Notes under the pieces: model-generated
Told to the model about the DNA's origin: nothing
The model's database searches: none
What the model saw: the letters and a program-made list of their open reading frames with translations, nothing else
Part shown: positions 56,227-64,000 of the stretch, piece after piece
Numbering within the stretch: the first letter of the stretch is position 1
Layout: each line of letters starts with the position of its first letter
Made by a program: the position numbers and the translations under genes
Assembly (NCBI RefSeq): GCF_025950095.1
Contig: NZ_JAPDDR010000002.1
Location: 496,001 to 560,000 of the forward strand
Direction of reading: 5' to 3'
DNA length: 64,000 bases
Source: Luteolibacter rhizosphaerae
Lineage (GTDB): Bacteria; Verrucomicrobiota; Verrucomicrobiia; Verrucomicrobiales; Akkermansiaceae

Positions 56227-57180
56227 TCAATGTTCTTTTGGTGGATCGGACCTTCGAGGAGTCGAGATGAGCGAAACCAATTCACCGCTTACATGAATGA
56301 GATCGGGTTCAGCCTCCGAGAATAGTTCTCCTCCAGCGATTTGGCACGTATTGGTTTGAAAAATGAGCTGTTCGTTTATTGCGAAGGCATAGGAATCCAA
56401 GCCTCTCCCCCACAGACCATCTTTGCTCTTAGGGTAGGAGTCGTAGCTCTCGCGATTATAATGAGTCTTCATGATGTTTGCGAATGCCTTTTCCGCGTCG
56501 GCAACCATGGTCATTTGTTCGATAGAGTCGACCCCCCCTCCGAATGCCTCGTCAATATCACTGATTCCGATATCGGTTTGAATCGATATATCATCGATGT
56601 GAAACATGAAGAGCATCACCTCATCCGTCAGACGGGCTTCAGTCTTGATTTGCCCTTCGTTTGACAGAATCTTACTACGGTTGACGTGCCCGTCAAAAAG
56701 ACGACTGAAACTGTCCCCTTTCTTCGAAATGCCGACGTAATGCAGCTTGAAGGTGCTGAGTGGCTTGGTGTCAGCCAGTCCGGTGACATGAACTACACCA
56801 TGAGAGTGTTGGTAAAGGAGAATGTCAGGGGTGCACCAATAGACGGGCTCCTGATCGGCGTGGAGAGGCAATGCCCGAATCTTCAAGCACTTTGGGCCCA
56901 ACTCCACCTGTATGCTGTCCGGTAGATCAAGTTGACCAAAATCTAATGCGAGTGGTCCGCAAATCTGTGCTCCACACTTTAGATTGAAAACCCAGACCCC
57001 GTCCGGGCCATTTGGATGGGCAACGTCCTCAAATAAGAGTTCTTCCCTTTGCCCAATAAAATATAGCTTACTGCGCTTCAGTATATCCCTAACATTTGGA
57101 TCATTATATAACCAGTCTCCTTCCTGGTTGGAAATCGGCGGGTAGCTTAAATGCATCAGGTATATTCCACTCTTTCTCAT
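56227..57180 (-). CDS. Unknown protein, second gene of the HNH operon
   Basis: The 317-residue protein begins MRKSGIYLMHLSYPPISNQE (ATG 57156 is an alternative start). It has beta-rich segments (DGVWVFNLKCGAQICGPLAL, FKLHYVGISKKGDSFSRLFD) and a helical region with VDSIEQMTMVADAEKAFANI and SKDGLWGRGLDSYAF. I do not recognise the family. AT-rich codon use differs from the flanking genes. It begins 19 bases after the HNH nuclease gene stop. Confidence 0.65.
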   Translation of the reverse strand: MRKSGIYLMHLSYPPISNQEGDWLYNDPNVRDILKRSKLYFIGQREELLFEDVAHPNGPDGVWVFNLKCGAQICGPLALDFGQLDLPDSIQVELGPKCLKIRALPLHADQEPVYWCTPDILLYQHSHGVVHVTGLADTKPLSTFKLHYVGISKKGDSFSRLFDGHVNRSKILSNEGQIKTEARLTDEVMLFMFHIDDISIQTDIGISDIDEAFGGGVDSIEQMTMVADAEKAFANIMKTHYNRESYDSYPKSKDGLWGRGLDSYAFAINEQLIFQTNTCQIAGGELFSEAEPDLIHVSGELVSLISTPRRSDPPKEH

Positions 57181-57199
57181 TGACGGGAGTTCTCGGTGA

Positions 57200-57982
57200 T
57201 TAGGTCGGCAGAGAAGGGCCGCTACCGTGCCGTGATTGCTTGATTCGAAGCTCTTCCAGCATAAGCGCAGGTCGGCGGCGGTGCAGCATCGCGTGGCAGT
57301 TCGGGCAAACCGGGATCAGGTCGTTGATTGGGTCCACCTCGTATTCATCCCCGATGCTGGAAATCTCCTTGAGGTGATGGACGTGGATGAAGTCCGTTCC
57401 CAGATCACCCCAGGTCTCTTCGAAGTCGAACCCGCACACCTGGCACGAGCAGCCGTAGTGATCGATGCAGGCCCGACGTGCCGCAGGGTTCCGTTCATAG
57501 GCATTGACGGTCACTTGGACCATTGCCCCCTCACGAAACGTCTGGCCACGGATCTCGCCGGGAGTCTCGGCTGGGCGAGGAGCCGGATCGCGGTCGAACG
57601 ACCAAAGAACTCGAATCGGCGGTCCGTCCTCTTGCTCCACAGCTGTTCCTATCCCGGCGAACTCGAAGGGATCACGATCACCGGATCTGAAGAAGACGTA
57701 AACTTCATGGTCGCCCGACAGTAGCTGCCGAACCTGCGGCTGATCGAGGCGAGTCCCGGTTTTCCCAGACCAACGCAGGCGGTCGCCTTCGAACCGGTTC
57801 GGGTAATCGTGGCCGGTCCTGCCCGCAGTGCCGACGTTGCAGAAAATGAAGAAGGCTCCCCTTTGGAAGGAGTAGCCGGTAGACCAATCACCCCCGCTTC
57901 TTTTCTCCTGCTCAAGCCCGATACGTTCCGCCACATCGGCTCGGGAAAAGCGCTCGCCGATGGTGAATTGGTAGAGAGGCAT
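57200..57982 (-). CDS. HNH endonuclease with N-terminal YDG/SRA- or DUF3427-like domain
   Basis: The 260-residue protein has an N-terminal domain (about 1-130: RGAFFIFCNVGTAGRTGHDY, NRFEGDRLRWSGKTGT, YVFFRSGDRDPFEFAGIG) similar to the DNA-reading domain of ScoMcrA-type enzymes. A C-terminal HNH nuclease follows with zinc cysteines C180/C183 (CSCQVCG), H202/H203 (IHVHHLKEIS), N220 (VDPINDLIPVCPNCH) and H234. This architecture is known from restriction enzymes that cut modified DNA. It is the first gene of a minus-strand operon with two unknown genes. Confidence 0.82.
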   Translation of the reverse strand: MPLYQFTIGERFSRADVAERIGLEQEKRSGGDWSTGYSFQRGAFFIFCNVGTAGRTGHDYPNRFEGDRLRWSGKTGTRLDQPQVRQLLSGDHEVYVFFRSGDRDPFEFAGIGTAVEQEDGPPIRVLWSFDRDPAPRPAETPGEIRGQTFREGAMVQVTVNAYERNPAARRACIDHYGCSCQVCGFDFEETWGDLGTDFIHVHHLKEISSIGDEYEVDPINDLIPVCPNCHAMLHRRRPALMLEELRIKQSRHGSGPSLPT

Positions 57983-58090
57983 GGGCGGGGCGGGCAGGCG
58001 ATGGATAGAGACAGCTTAAAAATCGAAGATCAATGCTCCTCGTCGCCTTTTCGCCCGTCGCCTGCAGTCGAGATCCTCGACCGGAGATGG

Positions 58091-58161
58091 CTCGTGATTC
58101 GGCGGTCCGAGGTCAATGGCACCACAGAGTGGGTTCTTGTCGAGGAGAGGCAACTGGGCAT
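58091..58161 (+). pseudogene. SH3-tail fragment matching the following protease gene
   Basis: This frame reads VIRRSEVNGTTEWVLVEERQ, nearly the same as VTGRSEVNGTTEWVPVEDGN at the C terminus of the 58233-60671 gene. The DNA is almost identical over about 55 bases (compare 60572-60627). The rest of the domain is missing. It is the remnant of a duplicated copy of that gene. Confidence 0.75.
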
Positions 58162-58232
58162 AATGCCCGAGTGCCTACGGGAGCATCGATCTGACCGACC
58201 CACGTGCACCAAACTGCTAGAGATTTCCCCCC

Positions 58233-60671
58233 ATGAAAAAGCTCGGTATCATTTCTGTCTTGGTGGCAGTTATCCTGGGAATCTATGGGAGCGCCTGCAA
58301 TAGAGCGGGGAGCGAAGAAGATTATTGGAGCGGCGTCCTTGGACGGCAAAAGCACTATGGCTTCAGCCAATCGCGATACAACGAGACCCAAGATAAAATC
58401 GACTCGTATTCCAGAGGACGAATTGAAACGCGGAATCTCGCGTTTGGTGCTGCTGGAGTAGCCGCGGTTTTAGGCTTCATGTTGATCCTTATCGCGCCGA
58501 AAGCCGCCAGTGACGCACAGGCCCGGGCCGCACGACATTTGACCCGTTCTAAAAAAGACTCATCGCCTATTTCGGGTTCCCCCGAAGCTACGAGCTTCAC
58601 GTTGAGCTGCGACGAACTCAGGCTTTTCATCGAGTTCGCGCTGAGGCGTGGCGAATTCGGTCGAATCGGCTCCTCGCCGGAAATGGAGATTTCCTTGCCC
58701 TTGATGGGGTTGGCCGAAGAAGAATGCGCTATCTCTCTGGACGAGGCCGGAGTCCTCTGGCTGATCCGGGAAGGAAAAGAGCAGCCCGTCGAGTTGGAGC
58801 CGCCCGCGTACTTCCGTGCCGGTCCCTATAGGTTCCTCGTTAGGGAAAAAGTGGAAGTTCCTGCGACGCCAGCGCCACCACCAGCGAAAGCCGGACCAGC
58901 ATTGGCTGAGCCACCCGCGCCCGCCCCCAAGCGCCGATCCCCGAAGGCTGCAATCGCGGTTCTGTCCGTCGTCTGTCTCGCCGCCGCAATCTGGTTCGCG
59001 GTTCAGAACGCCAAGGACAGGGAGGTCCCGGCTGCCCCTGCGTCGACGCAGACAGCATTGATCCCCCAATCTGATCCTGCCCCCAAGGCTGCATCAGCGG
59101 TCGCGTCAGAAGCGAAACCACCTCCGTCGGATAAGGCGGAGACCGAAGCTGAAACCGCCAAAGCCACGCCATCCGCTGCACCTGATTCTCCGCCGGTTGC
59201 GGAGCCAAAAGAAACGGACACGATCGATCTTGAGAAGTTGGCAAAGGTGGTGAGTCCTTGCGTTTTTCGTGTCGAGGTGGTCGACGAAGCGGGCACAGCC
59301 ATCGGTTTAGGAACCGGCTTCGCTGTCTCTTCGGACGGGCTGGTGGCGACCAATTTCCATGTGGTCGAGCACGGTGCGAAGTTTGCGCTGATTACCCAGC
59401 AGGGAGCAAGGTTCGACAACGCTCAGCTCGTAGCCGAAGACCCGGCCTCTGACCTTGCTGTTCTAAAGATCGAGGCAAAGGACCTTCCGTTTCTTAAGCT
59501 CGCCGCCTCAAGTGATGTGCCGGTTGGCAGGAGGGTTGCGGTTTTCGGGAGTCCCCAAGGCCTGGGAGGTACGCTTTCGGAAGGGATTATCTCAGCCACA
59601 CCGCGAGACCTGAAGGAGCGCTTGCCGGACCAACTGCTGCCCAATGGAGGCGTTTTGCTCCAGACCAACGCTCCTATTTCTCAAGGGTCGAGTGGTTCGC
59701 CGCTCTTTGATTCCGAAGGCCGGGTCATCGGGGTCATGACGATGATACTCCATGGCGCGTCTCAGCCGCAAAATCTGAATTTCGCAGTTCCGGTTGAAGC
59801 ACTAAAACCACTGATTCCAAAGACTGGGTTTCAATGGCCGTTTTTCGGCCGTCAACGTCCAAAGCCAGGGGATTCAACAGCTGAAATGAAGGTGCCGGAC
59901 AAGGGCTCCAAACCGTCCGAAGTTGCTCCTATGGCTGACCCGGCCTACCGGGAGCTACGCGCAAAAATTGAGAAGCAGGAATGGGTGGAGGCAATGAAGC
60001 TCGCAGGTGCGCTCGTAGAGAAGTATCCGAAGGCAGCGGTCATTCACTTCGACTACGCCTATTGCGCATCTGCTCTCAGGCTGGACCGCCAGGCGGAGTT
60101 GTCATACCTCAAGGTTTTAGAGATTCTTCCGAACGATGCTGCAACCTGGCACAATCTTGGAATCGCAATCGCGAACCAGAACCAGACGGAGAGGTCCCTA
60201 GCTGCCTTTGAGCGTGCTGTTGCACTGAAACCTGATGCGGCAGGCTCCTGGAGACAAATTGTGATCGGCAACGTTGTCCTTGGGAACTGGCCCAAGGCGA
60301 CCACAGCGCTCAACACACTCGATCAAGTCAATCCGGCTGAATCAAAAGAACTCTCCCGCTTTCTTTCCAGATTCAGGCTTGGCGACGCCGGTTTCAGGCA
60401 AGCAGTGGCCGGGAACCTTTCAAAGAAGCTCGGAAACATCGCCAAGGACGGCGCAGTCAGGGTTCGTGTAGTCGGGGTCGGAGCGAACGACACGCTTTCC
60501 GTTCGCTCAGGTCCGGGTGCCACCTTTTCGGTTGTGACTGCGGTCGCCAACGGCACGGAGATGTTTGTGACTGGGCGATCCGAGGTCAATGGCACCACCG
60601 AGTGGGTGCCGGTAGAAGATGGCAACTGGTCCGGTTGGGTTGCCGCGAGATTCCTCGCGCCAGTCGATTAG
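58233..60671 (+). CDS. Membrane-bound trypsin-like protease with TPR and SH3 domains
   Basis: The 812-residue protein has an N-terminal signal or anchor with a possible lipid Cys (GIYGSACNR), then membrane segments at about 70-89 and 238-257. A Pro/Ala/Glu-rich linker leads to a trypsin-like domain (about 335-525) with H376 (VATNFHVVEHG), D407 (DPASDLAVLKI) and S487 (SQGSSGSPLFD). TPR repeats (about 545-690) and a bacterial SH3 domain (about 730-812) follow. There is no PDZ domain, unlike DegP. The triad is intact. A protease from another gene lies at 63322. Confidence 0.88.
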   Translation: MKKLGIISVLVAVILGIYGSACNRAGSEEDYWSGVLGRQKHYGFSQSRYNETQDKIDSYSRGRIETRNLAFGAAGVAAVLGFMLILIAPKAASDAQARAARHLTRSKKDSSPISGSPEATSFTLSCDELRLFIEFALRRGEFGRIGSSPEMEISLPLMGLAEEECAISLDEAGVLWLIREGKEQPVELEPPAYFRAGPYRFLVREKVEVPATPAPPPAKAGPALAEPPAPAPKRRSPKAAIAVLSVVCLAAAIWFAVQNAKDREVPAAPASTQTALIPQSDPAPKAASAVASEAKPPPSDKAETEAETAKATPSAAPDSPPVAEPKETDTIDLEKLAKVVSPCVFRVEVVDEAGTAIGLGTGFAVSSDGLVATNFHVVEHGAKFALITQQGARFDNAQLVAEDPASDLAVLKIEAKDLPFLKLAASSDVPVGRRVAVFGSPQGLGGTLSEGIISATPRDLKERLPDQLLPNGGVLLQTNAPISQGSSGSPLFDSEGRVIGVMTMILHGASQPQNLNFAVPVEALKPLIPKTGFQWPFFGRQRPKPGDSTAEMKVPDKGSKPSEVAPMADPAYRELRAKIEKQEWVEAMKLAGALVEKYPKAAVIHFDYAYCASALRLDRQAELSYLKVLEILPNDAATWHNLGIAIANQNQTERSLAAFERAVALKPDAAGSWRQIVIGNVVLGNWPKATTALNTLDQVNPAESKELSRFLSRFRLGDAGFRQAVAGNLSKKLGNIAKDGAVRVRVVGVGANDTLSVRSGPGATFSVVTAVANGTEMFVTGRSEVNGTTEWVPVEDGNWSGWVAARFLAPVD

Positions 60672-60679
60672 GCTGGAAG

Positions 60680-60790
60680 CTGCAGAAAGAGGAAGCAGGC
60701 TCGCTTCCCGGTAGCTCCGGCCCTCTGATATACCCAAGGGTCACTTTTACGGGGCGTGACCCAAAGGCCGTAGCTGCGGGGCTCCAAGGC
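60680..60790. repeat. Dispersed intergenic repeat, copy C
   Basis: The core CTGATATACCCAAGGG, then ACTTTTACGGGGCG and CCAAAGGCC, matches copies A and B. A downstream part (TTCGTAGGCTGCC near 60833) resembles the extension of copy B. It is the most diverged copy and lies just after the protease gene. Confidence 0.6.
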
Positions 60791-60909
60791 CAAGGGAAGG
60801 ACTCCAGGGCCTACGAAGTGCCAGCCCGGCTTCGTAGGCTGCCCCGGAAAACTGAGCGTGGACGAGCGACCGCTTGACATTCATTCGGGGATGGTGTTCA
60901 GATGAACTA

Positions 60910-61176
60910 ATGACCGCGCTGCATCCTTCGCCTCCTCGCTGCACGACCCTCGAAGAATGTCGTGTCGGGGACTGGGAGGACTCGCGGTTTGTTCGGGAGT
61001 GGAGCCTACGGGAAGGCGTCCAGCTTTATCAGCCCCTGGGACCCGGTGAACACGGGGGGAGCCCGTTCGACGAAACCCGCTTCGACTACGGCCGACCGAT
61101 CTGGGAGTTCCGGCGGTGCTTGTCGCCGCGGGCCGACGATCTTGGCGGACATTCAATTTGGAGGCGCATCGCGTGA
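60910..61176 (+). CDS. Unknown 88-residue protein
   Basis: The protein (MTALHPSPPRCTTLEECRVG, ending LGGHSIWRRIA) is rich in aromatic and charged residues (FDETRFDYGRPIWEFRRCL) and has no signal or membrane segment. It is not recognised. It lies four bases before the next gene, so the two form a pair. Confidence 0.5.
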   Translation: MTALHPSPPRCTTLEECRVGDWEDSRFVREWSLREGVQLYQPLGPGEHGGSPFDETRFDYGRPIWEFRRCLSPRADDLGGHSIWRRIA

Positions 61177-61180
61177 GGCA

Positions 61181-61567
61181 ATGGAGGCGGGCGATCCAGC
61201 ACGCCCGGAGGCCGTTTGGCGTGAAGCAGAGCCACGGTTAGGAAAGGCCCGCGTGAAGGGCTACGTCGGGCGCTTGCGTCCCGGAATCGTGGTCTCCGTG
61301 ATTGAGCTTACCCATGGCGATCTCGTGGCGCGGGTTGAAACCGACTGGGGCCTCAGCCGCCGGATGTTTTGCCACCACTTGGACTTCGGTTTGGAGTTCA
61401 AGACCAGGACCGGCGAGTGGGTGCGCGAGGGCGATTCCCGCGCCCTGCGGTTCCTCCTCCGGGTCAGGGATGAACTTGCGGCTGGAAAGCCCGAGCGACA
61501 TGTCAGCGACGACGGGCGCAGGCTCGATGCTGAGATGGTCGCCAAGGTTCTGCGACGAAATGGGTGA
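61181..61567 (+). CDS. Unknown 128-residue protein
   Basis: From ATG 61181 (MEAGDPARPEAVWREAEPRL) the protein has beta segments (KGYVGRLRPGIVVSVIELTH, LVARVETDWGLSRRMF) and an end helix with VAKVLRRNG. It is small, soluble and not recognised. The frame stays open upstream, but that part overlaps the previous gene and is not protein-like. It lies 72 bases before the HNH-like effector gene. Confidence 0.5.
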   Translation: MEAGDPARPEAVWREAEPRLGKARVKGYVGRLRPGIVVSVIELTHGDLVARVETDWGLSRRMFCHHLDFGLEFKTRTGEWVREGDSRALRFLLRVRDELAAGKPERHVSDDGRRLDAEMVAKVLRRNG

Positions 61568-61639
61568 CTCTCCTACGTAAAGAAGTAATGGAGGCAGCAG
61601 CGAGAAGCCAGCAATCTCCACCTTCTCCCCCCCAGAACC

Positions 61640-63250
61640 ATGGTCTTTCGAATAGCACTTCTAGGACTCCTTGTTGCAGTGGCAGTGGCCATTTTCGCGA
61701 CCCTGCCTTCGGTCAAATTGAATCCGGTCGAGCGTGAGGTTCAAGCAACCGACGAGTTCGGGATCGATCTCGCCTTTACTGAGCCGCTGTTCCCACCGCG
61801 AAGCCTTTCCGAGTTCCCCGCCGGCGGAGACTCTAGCGAGAAATGCCGAGTCCTTTTCAGCGATGACTCGGTGTTCGTTGATCTGGGTGCGGGCCTGTCG
61901 GGGGAGAATTACTACCGATTCTGCGGCAAGCTTCGGAATCATCCTTCGATCCTTTTCGACTTCGAGAGCGACGCGGAAGGATTCCGTTCATTTCTCAACG
62001 AGGCTTCGTTCGTGAGCGCTGGCCTTGAGAAAGGAATGCTTTCGACGGGGACTGATCACGCAGTCGCGGTGTTTAACGGCATCGGGGATGTGGGCAAAGA
62101 GGTCGCGGTTCTTATAAGGGACATCGCCCTCGGTTCGTACAAGTTGGCACTGGATCCCCAATACCGAGCGAAGTTCATGAATTCCATGGCGGAGGTTCTC
62201 GCACGCCTCGGCCGAAAGATTGACGAGCTTACATGGAGCAGTGTGTGGGAAGTCATTCGAAGACTGGATCCGTCCCAGATAGACGACGCCATACAGGGGA
62301 TTGCCCACTTGTATTGGGAGGACAAACGGGAGCTTGAAGCCAAAGAAGCTGGTTTTGGGACAGAATCAATCCGGCTTGGGGAGGCAACGTGGCAATTGCT
62401 TGATTCCAGAACCGGCGCGCGGGTGGCTGGCAGCTTCGCACCTGACGTCGCCATTATCACCGTGTCCATCGCTCTTGCGCCAGCAAGTGGAGGATCGTCC
62501 CTCTCACTCTCCTCGGTTGGAACGTTTGGCCGCACCATCGGAACCAAGGTGGCGGGAAAGGTCGGTAGATCCGAGGTCCTTCGCCTGGCTTCGCCGGATG
62601 ACATGGCTGAGCTGACTTCTCTCTTCGCGCATTCCGGGACGTTGTCCGCGCGTGCCCGAAAAGCACTGGAGGTGTCGCATGCGGCCAGCGCAGCAAAATC
62701 TTCTAGGCTCCTGAGCCTCACCTCGCTCGTTGATCCAGCCAAGATCTCAACGCTCGCGTCTAACCGTGCGATGAATGCTCGGCTTAAGAAGCTGCTGTAT
62801 CAGCTCCATTCCGTCGAAGGCGCAGGCGTCAAACCAGGTGATGCTCTAGGCGAAGTCTACCGAGGGTTGCTCGGCAAACCAGTTCCCCCCGGCTACTTTC
62901 ACTCGGCCTCATTGGAGGGCAGCAACATCGAGGCCAACTACCGACTGGCCCGCGAATGGGGGCTGTTCGACTCGCCTGAGAACCTCGATGCGCTTCGGCA
63001 CGGTCGTTCTCCGAAGATCCTAAATGGCCCTCACGCTGGAGAGTTGGTGGATATCGACCATCGAATTCCCGTGAAGTTCGCGCCCGAACTGTCGAACTCT
63101 CCAGGTAATCTCATTCTCTCGCCCTCGTCTGCCAACCGCAGCAGAGGGGCGGCAATCGACCACCGTATGAAGTCGGCGGTAGAGGCTTTTGAAAAGGAGA
63201 CGAATTGGCGAGCTGGGCCCGAACTTCGCAGCATGCTCCTGGCTCCCTAA
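61640..63250 (+). CDS. Membrane-anchored protein with a C-terminal HNH-like nuclease motif
   Basis: The 536-residue protein has one N-terminal membrane segment (IALLGLLVAVAVAIFATL), a long mixed region of about 300 residues without recognised domain, and a C-terminal part (about 455-520) with LVDIDHRIPVKFAPELSNSP, then GNLILSPSSANRSRG. That has the D-H, N and N-x-S-R-G spacing seen in HNH/EndoU-like toxin nucleases (H474, N490). It resembles the tip of polymorphic toxins. No immunity gene is certain; the two small genes upstream are candidates. It precedes a trypsin-like lipoprotein gene by 71 bases. Confidence 0.65.
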   Translation: MVFRIALLGLLVAVAVAIFATLPSVKLNPVEREVQATDEFGIDLAFTEPLFPPRSLSEFPAGGDSSEKCRVLFSDDSVFVDLGAGLSGENYYRFCGKLRNHPSILFDFESDAEGFRSFLNEASFVSAGLEKGMLSTGTDHAVAVFNGIGDVGKEVAVLIRDIALGSYKLALDPQYRAKFMNSMAEVLARLGRKIDELTWSSVWEVIRRLDPSQIDDAIQGIAHLYWEDKRELEAKEAGFGTESIRLGEATWQLLDSRTGARVAGSFAPDVAIITVSIALAPASGGSSLSLSSVGTFGRTIGTKVAGKVGRSEVLRLASPDDMAELTSLFAHSGTLSARARKALEVSHAASAAKSSRLLSLTSLVDPAKISTLASNRAMNARLKKLLYQLHSVEGAGVKPGDALGEVYRGLLGKPVPPGYFHSASLEGSNIEANYRLAREWGLFDSPENLDALRHGRSPKILNGPHAGELVDIDHRIPVKFAPELSNSPGNLILSPSSANRSRGAAIDHRMKSAVEAFEKETNWRAGPELRSMLLAP

Positions 63251-63321
63251 GTTCACGGCTCTCTGGTGAAATCAATGAATTCGCCTCGATTCCACACGCT
63301 CCCATCGCTATCCATAGACCC

Positions 63322-64000
63322 ATGTGGAGATTCTTTAGCTGCGTTGCCTTTCTCATTTCGGGCTTGGCAGCCTGTGCTGTTGAGCAAGATCTCCCTCAGC
63401 TGGTGGAGAAAATCTCACCTTCCGTTGTTTCCATCCAGGTGTTGACTGCAGAAGGTGGAGAGCGTCTTGGCAGCGGGTTCTTTGTGGGGCCAAACGGCGA
63501 AGTCGCCACGAACTACCATGTGGTAGAGGGAGGGCGAAGAGTGACGGCCAAGACATCAACTGGCGTTCAGCTTTTTAGCTCCGGCGTTCTGACGCTCGAT
63601 GAGAAAACTGACCTGGCCATCCTGAAATTTGGAGCAAAGGATGTTCCTCCCGTAGTCCTCGCCGACCCTGCGAAGATCCGTAAGGGCGAGCCGGTGATGG
63701 TGACAGGGAGTCCCCAAGGGTTCGATCAAAGCGTATCGAACGGCATTGTCTCAGCTGTCAGAACTGAAGGGGCATGGGAGCAAATCCAGATCACCGCCCC
63801 CATTTCACCTGGCTCCAGCGGATCACCCGTGGTCAACATGTCCGGTGAGGTCGTTGGCATTGCGACCTTCATGCGGATCGATGGTCAGTCGCTCAACTTC
63901 GCTAGCTCAGTGAAGCACTTGAAGTCATTGGTAGACGGCTTGAAGAACTTGGAAGTGACGCCGCTCGCCGCGGCGCTCCCCGCACGGGAGAGGGCGAGAG
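63322..64000 (+). CDS. Trypsin-like serine protease lipoprotein (partial)
   Basis: The frame runs past the window end with 226 codons seen. It starts MWRFFSCVAFLISGLAAC, a signal peptide with a canonical lipobox (LAAC). The protease core has H66 (VATNYHVVEGG), D97 (DEKTDLAILKF) and S166 (ISPGSSGSPVV). It is closely similar to the protease domain of the 58233-60671 gene and lacks the preceding long membrane linker. The C-terminal part lies outside the window. Confidence 0.88.
   Translation, partial: MWRFFSCVAFLISGLAACAVEQDLPQLVEKISPSVVSIQVLTAEGGERLGSGFFVGPNGEVATNYHVVEGGRRVTAKTSTGVQLFSSGVLTLDEKTDLAILKFGAKDVPPVVLADPAKIRKGEPVMVTGSPQGFDQSVSNGIVSAVRTEGAWEQIQITAPISPGSSGSPVVNMSGEVVGIATFMRIDGQSLNFASSVKHLKSLVDGLKNLEVTPLAAALPARERAR

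Noticed and set aside
1-64000. CRISPR array, tRNA, rRNA, transposase or prophage
   Set aside because: No regularly spaced direct repeats, cloverleaf-like sequence, rRNA stretch, or transposase/integrase reading frame was seen on reading both strands.

Overview
The window is GC-rich chromosomal DNA from a free-living, probably Gram-negative bacterium. Tat-like and lipobox export signals, an orphan caa3-type oxidase subunit IV, manganese catalase, an ECF41 sigma factor, Ku/LigD repair and many trypsin-like lipoproteins fit a soil or plant-associated taxon such as Verrucomicrobiota. That placement is an inference from gene content; no rRNA or other marker gene is present. No tRNA, rRNA, CRISPR array, transposase or phage gene was seen.

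Layout. 1-6619 is a plus-strand polysaccharide block: the end of a probable glycosyltransferase, UDP-galactopyranose mutase (glf), a GH2 hydrolase, a GH1/RmlD-like fusion and a small unknown gene. 6648-9794 is a minus-strand stretch with an orphan oxidase subunit IV, a C-terminally damaged FAD oxidoreductase and a frameshifted DUF892 gene. 10040-13276 is a compact run of stress-type genes (DUF4142, DUF892, DUF6766, thioredoxin-reductase-like, small helical protein). 13484-21312 is one translationally coupled operon glgX-treY-treZ-trehalase that can take glycogen to trehalose and on to glucose. 21371-29586 is a second stress block: a broken SDR lipoprotein gene, an OBAP lipoprotein, a stress SDR, a zinc alcohol/formaldehyde dehydrogenase, an isochorismatase-type hydrolase, a DUF892 ferritin-like protein and manganese catalase. 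31117-35577 is a non-homologous end-joining operon: Ku, a small protein, and one 1047-residue protein that joins an exonuclease III domain to a full LigD (phosphoesterase, ligase, polymerase). 35589-47772 mixes signalling and stress genes: hybrid histidine kinase, Hsp20, an exported tandem Hsp20, the ECF41/carboxymuconolactone-decarboxylase pair with its predicted promoter, a Na+/H+ antiporter and another histidine kinase, among decayed fragments. 48450-54627 holds a large exported protein, a phosphatase and a class II UvrA. 55376-57982 is a three-gene minus-strand operon of an HNH endonuclease plus two unknown proteins, a candidate defence cassette. 58233-64000 alternates trypsin-like proteases with unknown genes and a membrane-anchored protein ending in an HNH-like nuclease motif.

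Common thread: osmotic, desiccation, oxidative and DNA-damage tolerance (trehalose, catalase, ferritin-like proteins, small heat-shock proteins, NHEJ), with many decayed copies (SDR, DUF892, phosphatase tail, receiver tail, SH3 tail) that mark this as a fluid accessory region. Three diverged copies of an intergenic repeat lie at 51758, 54801 and 60680.
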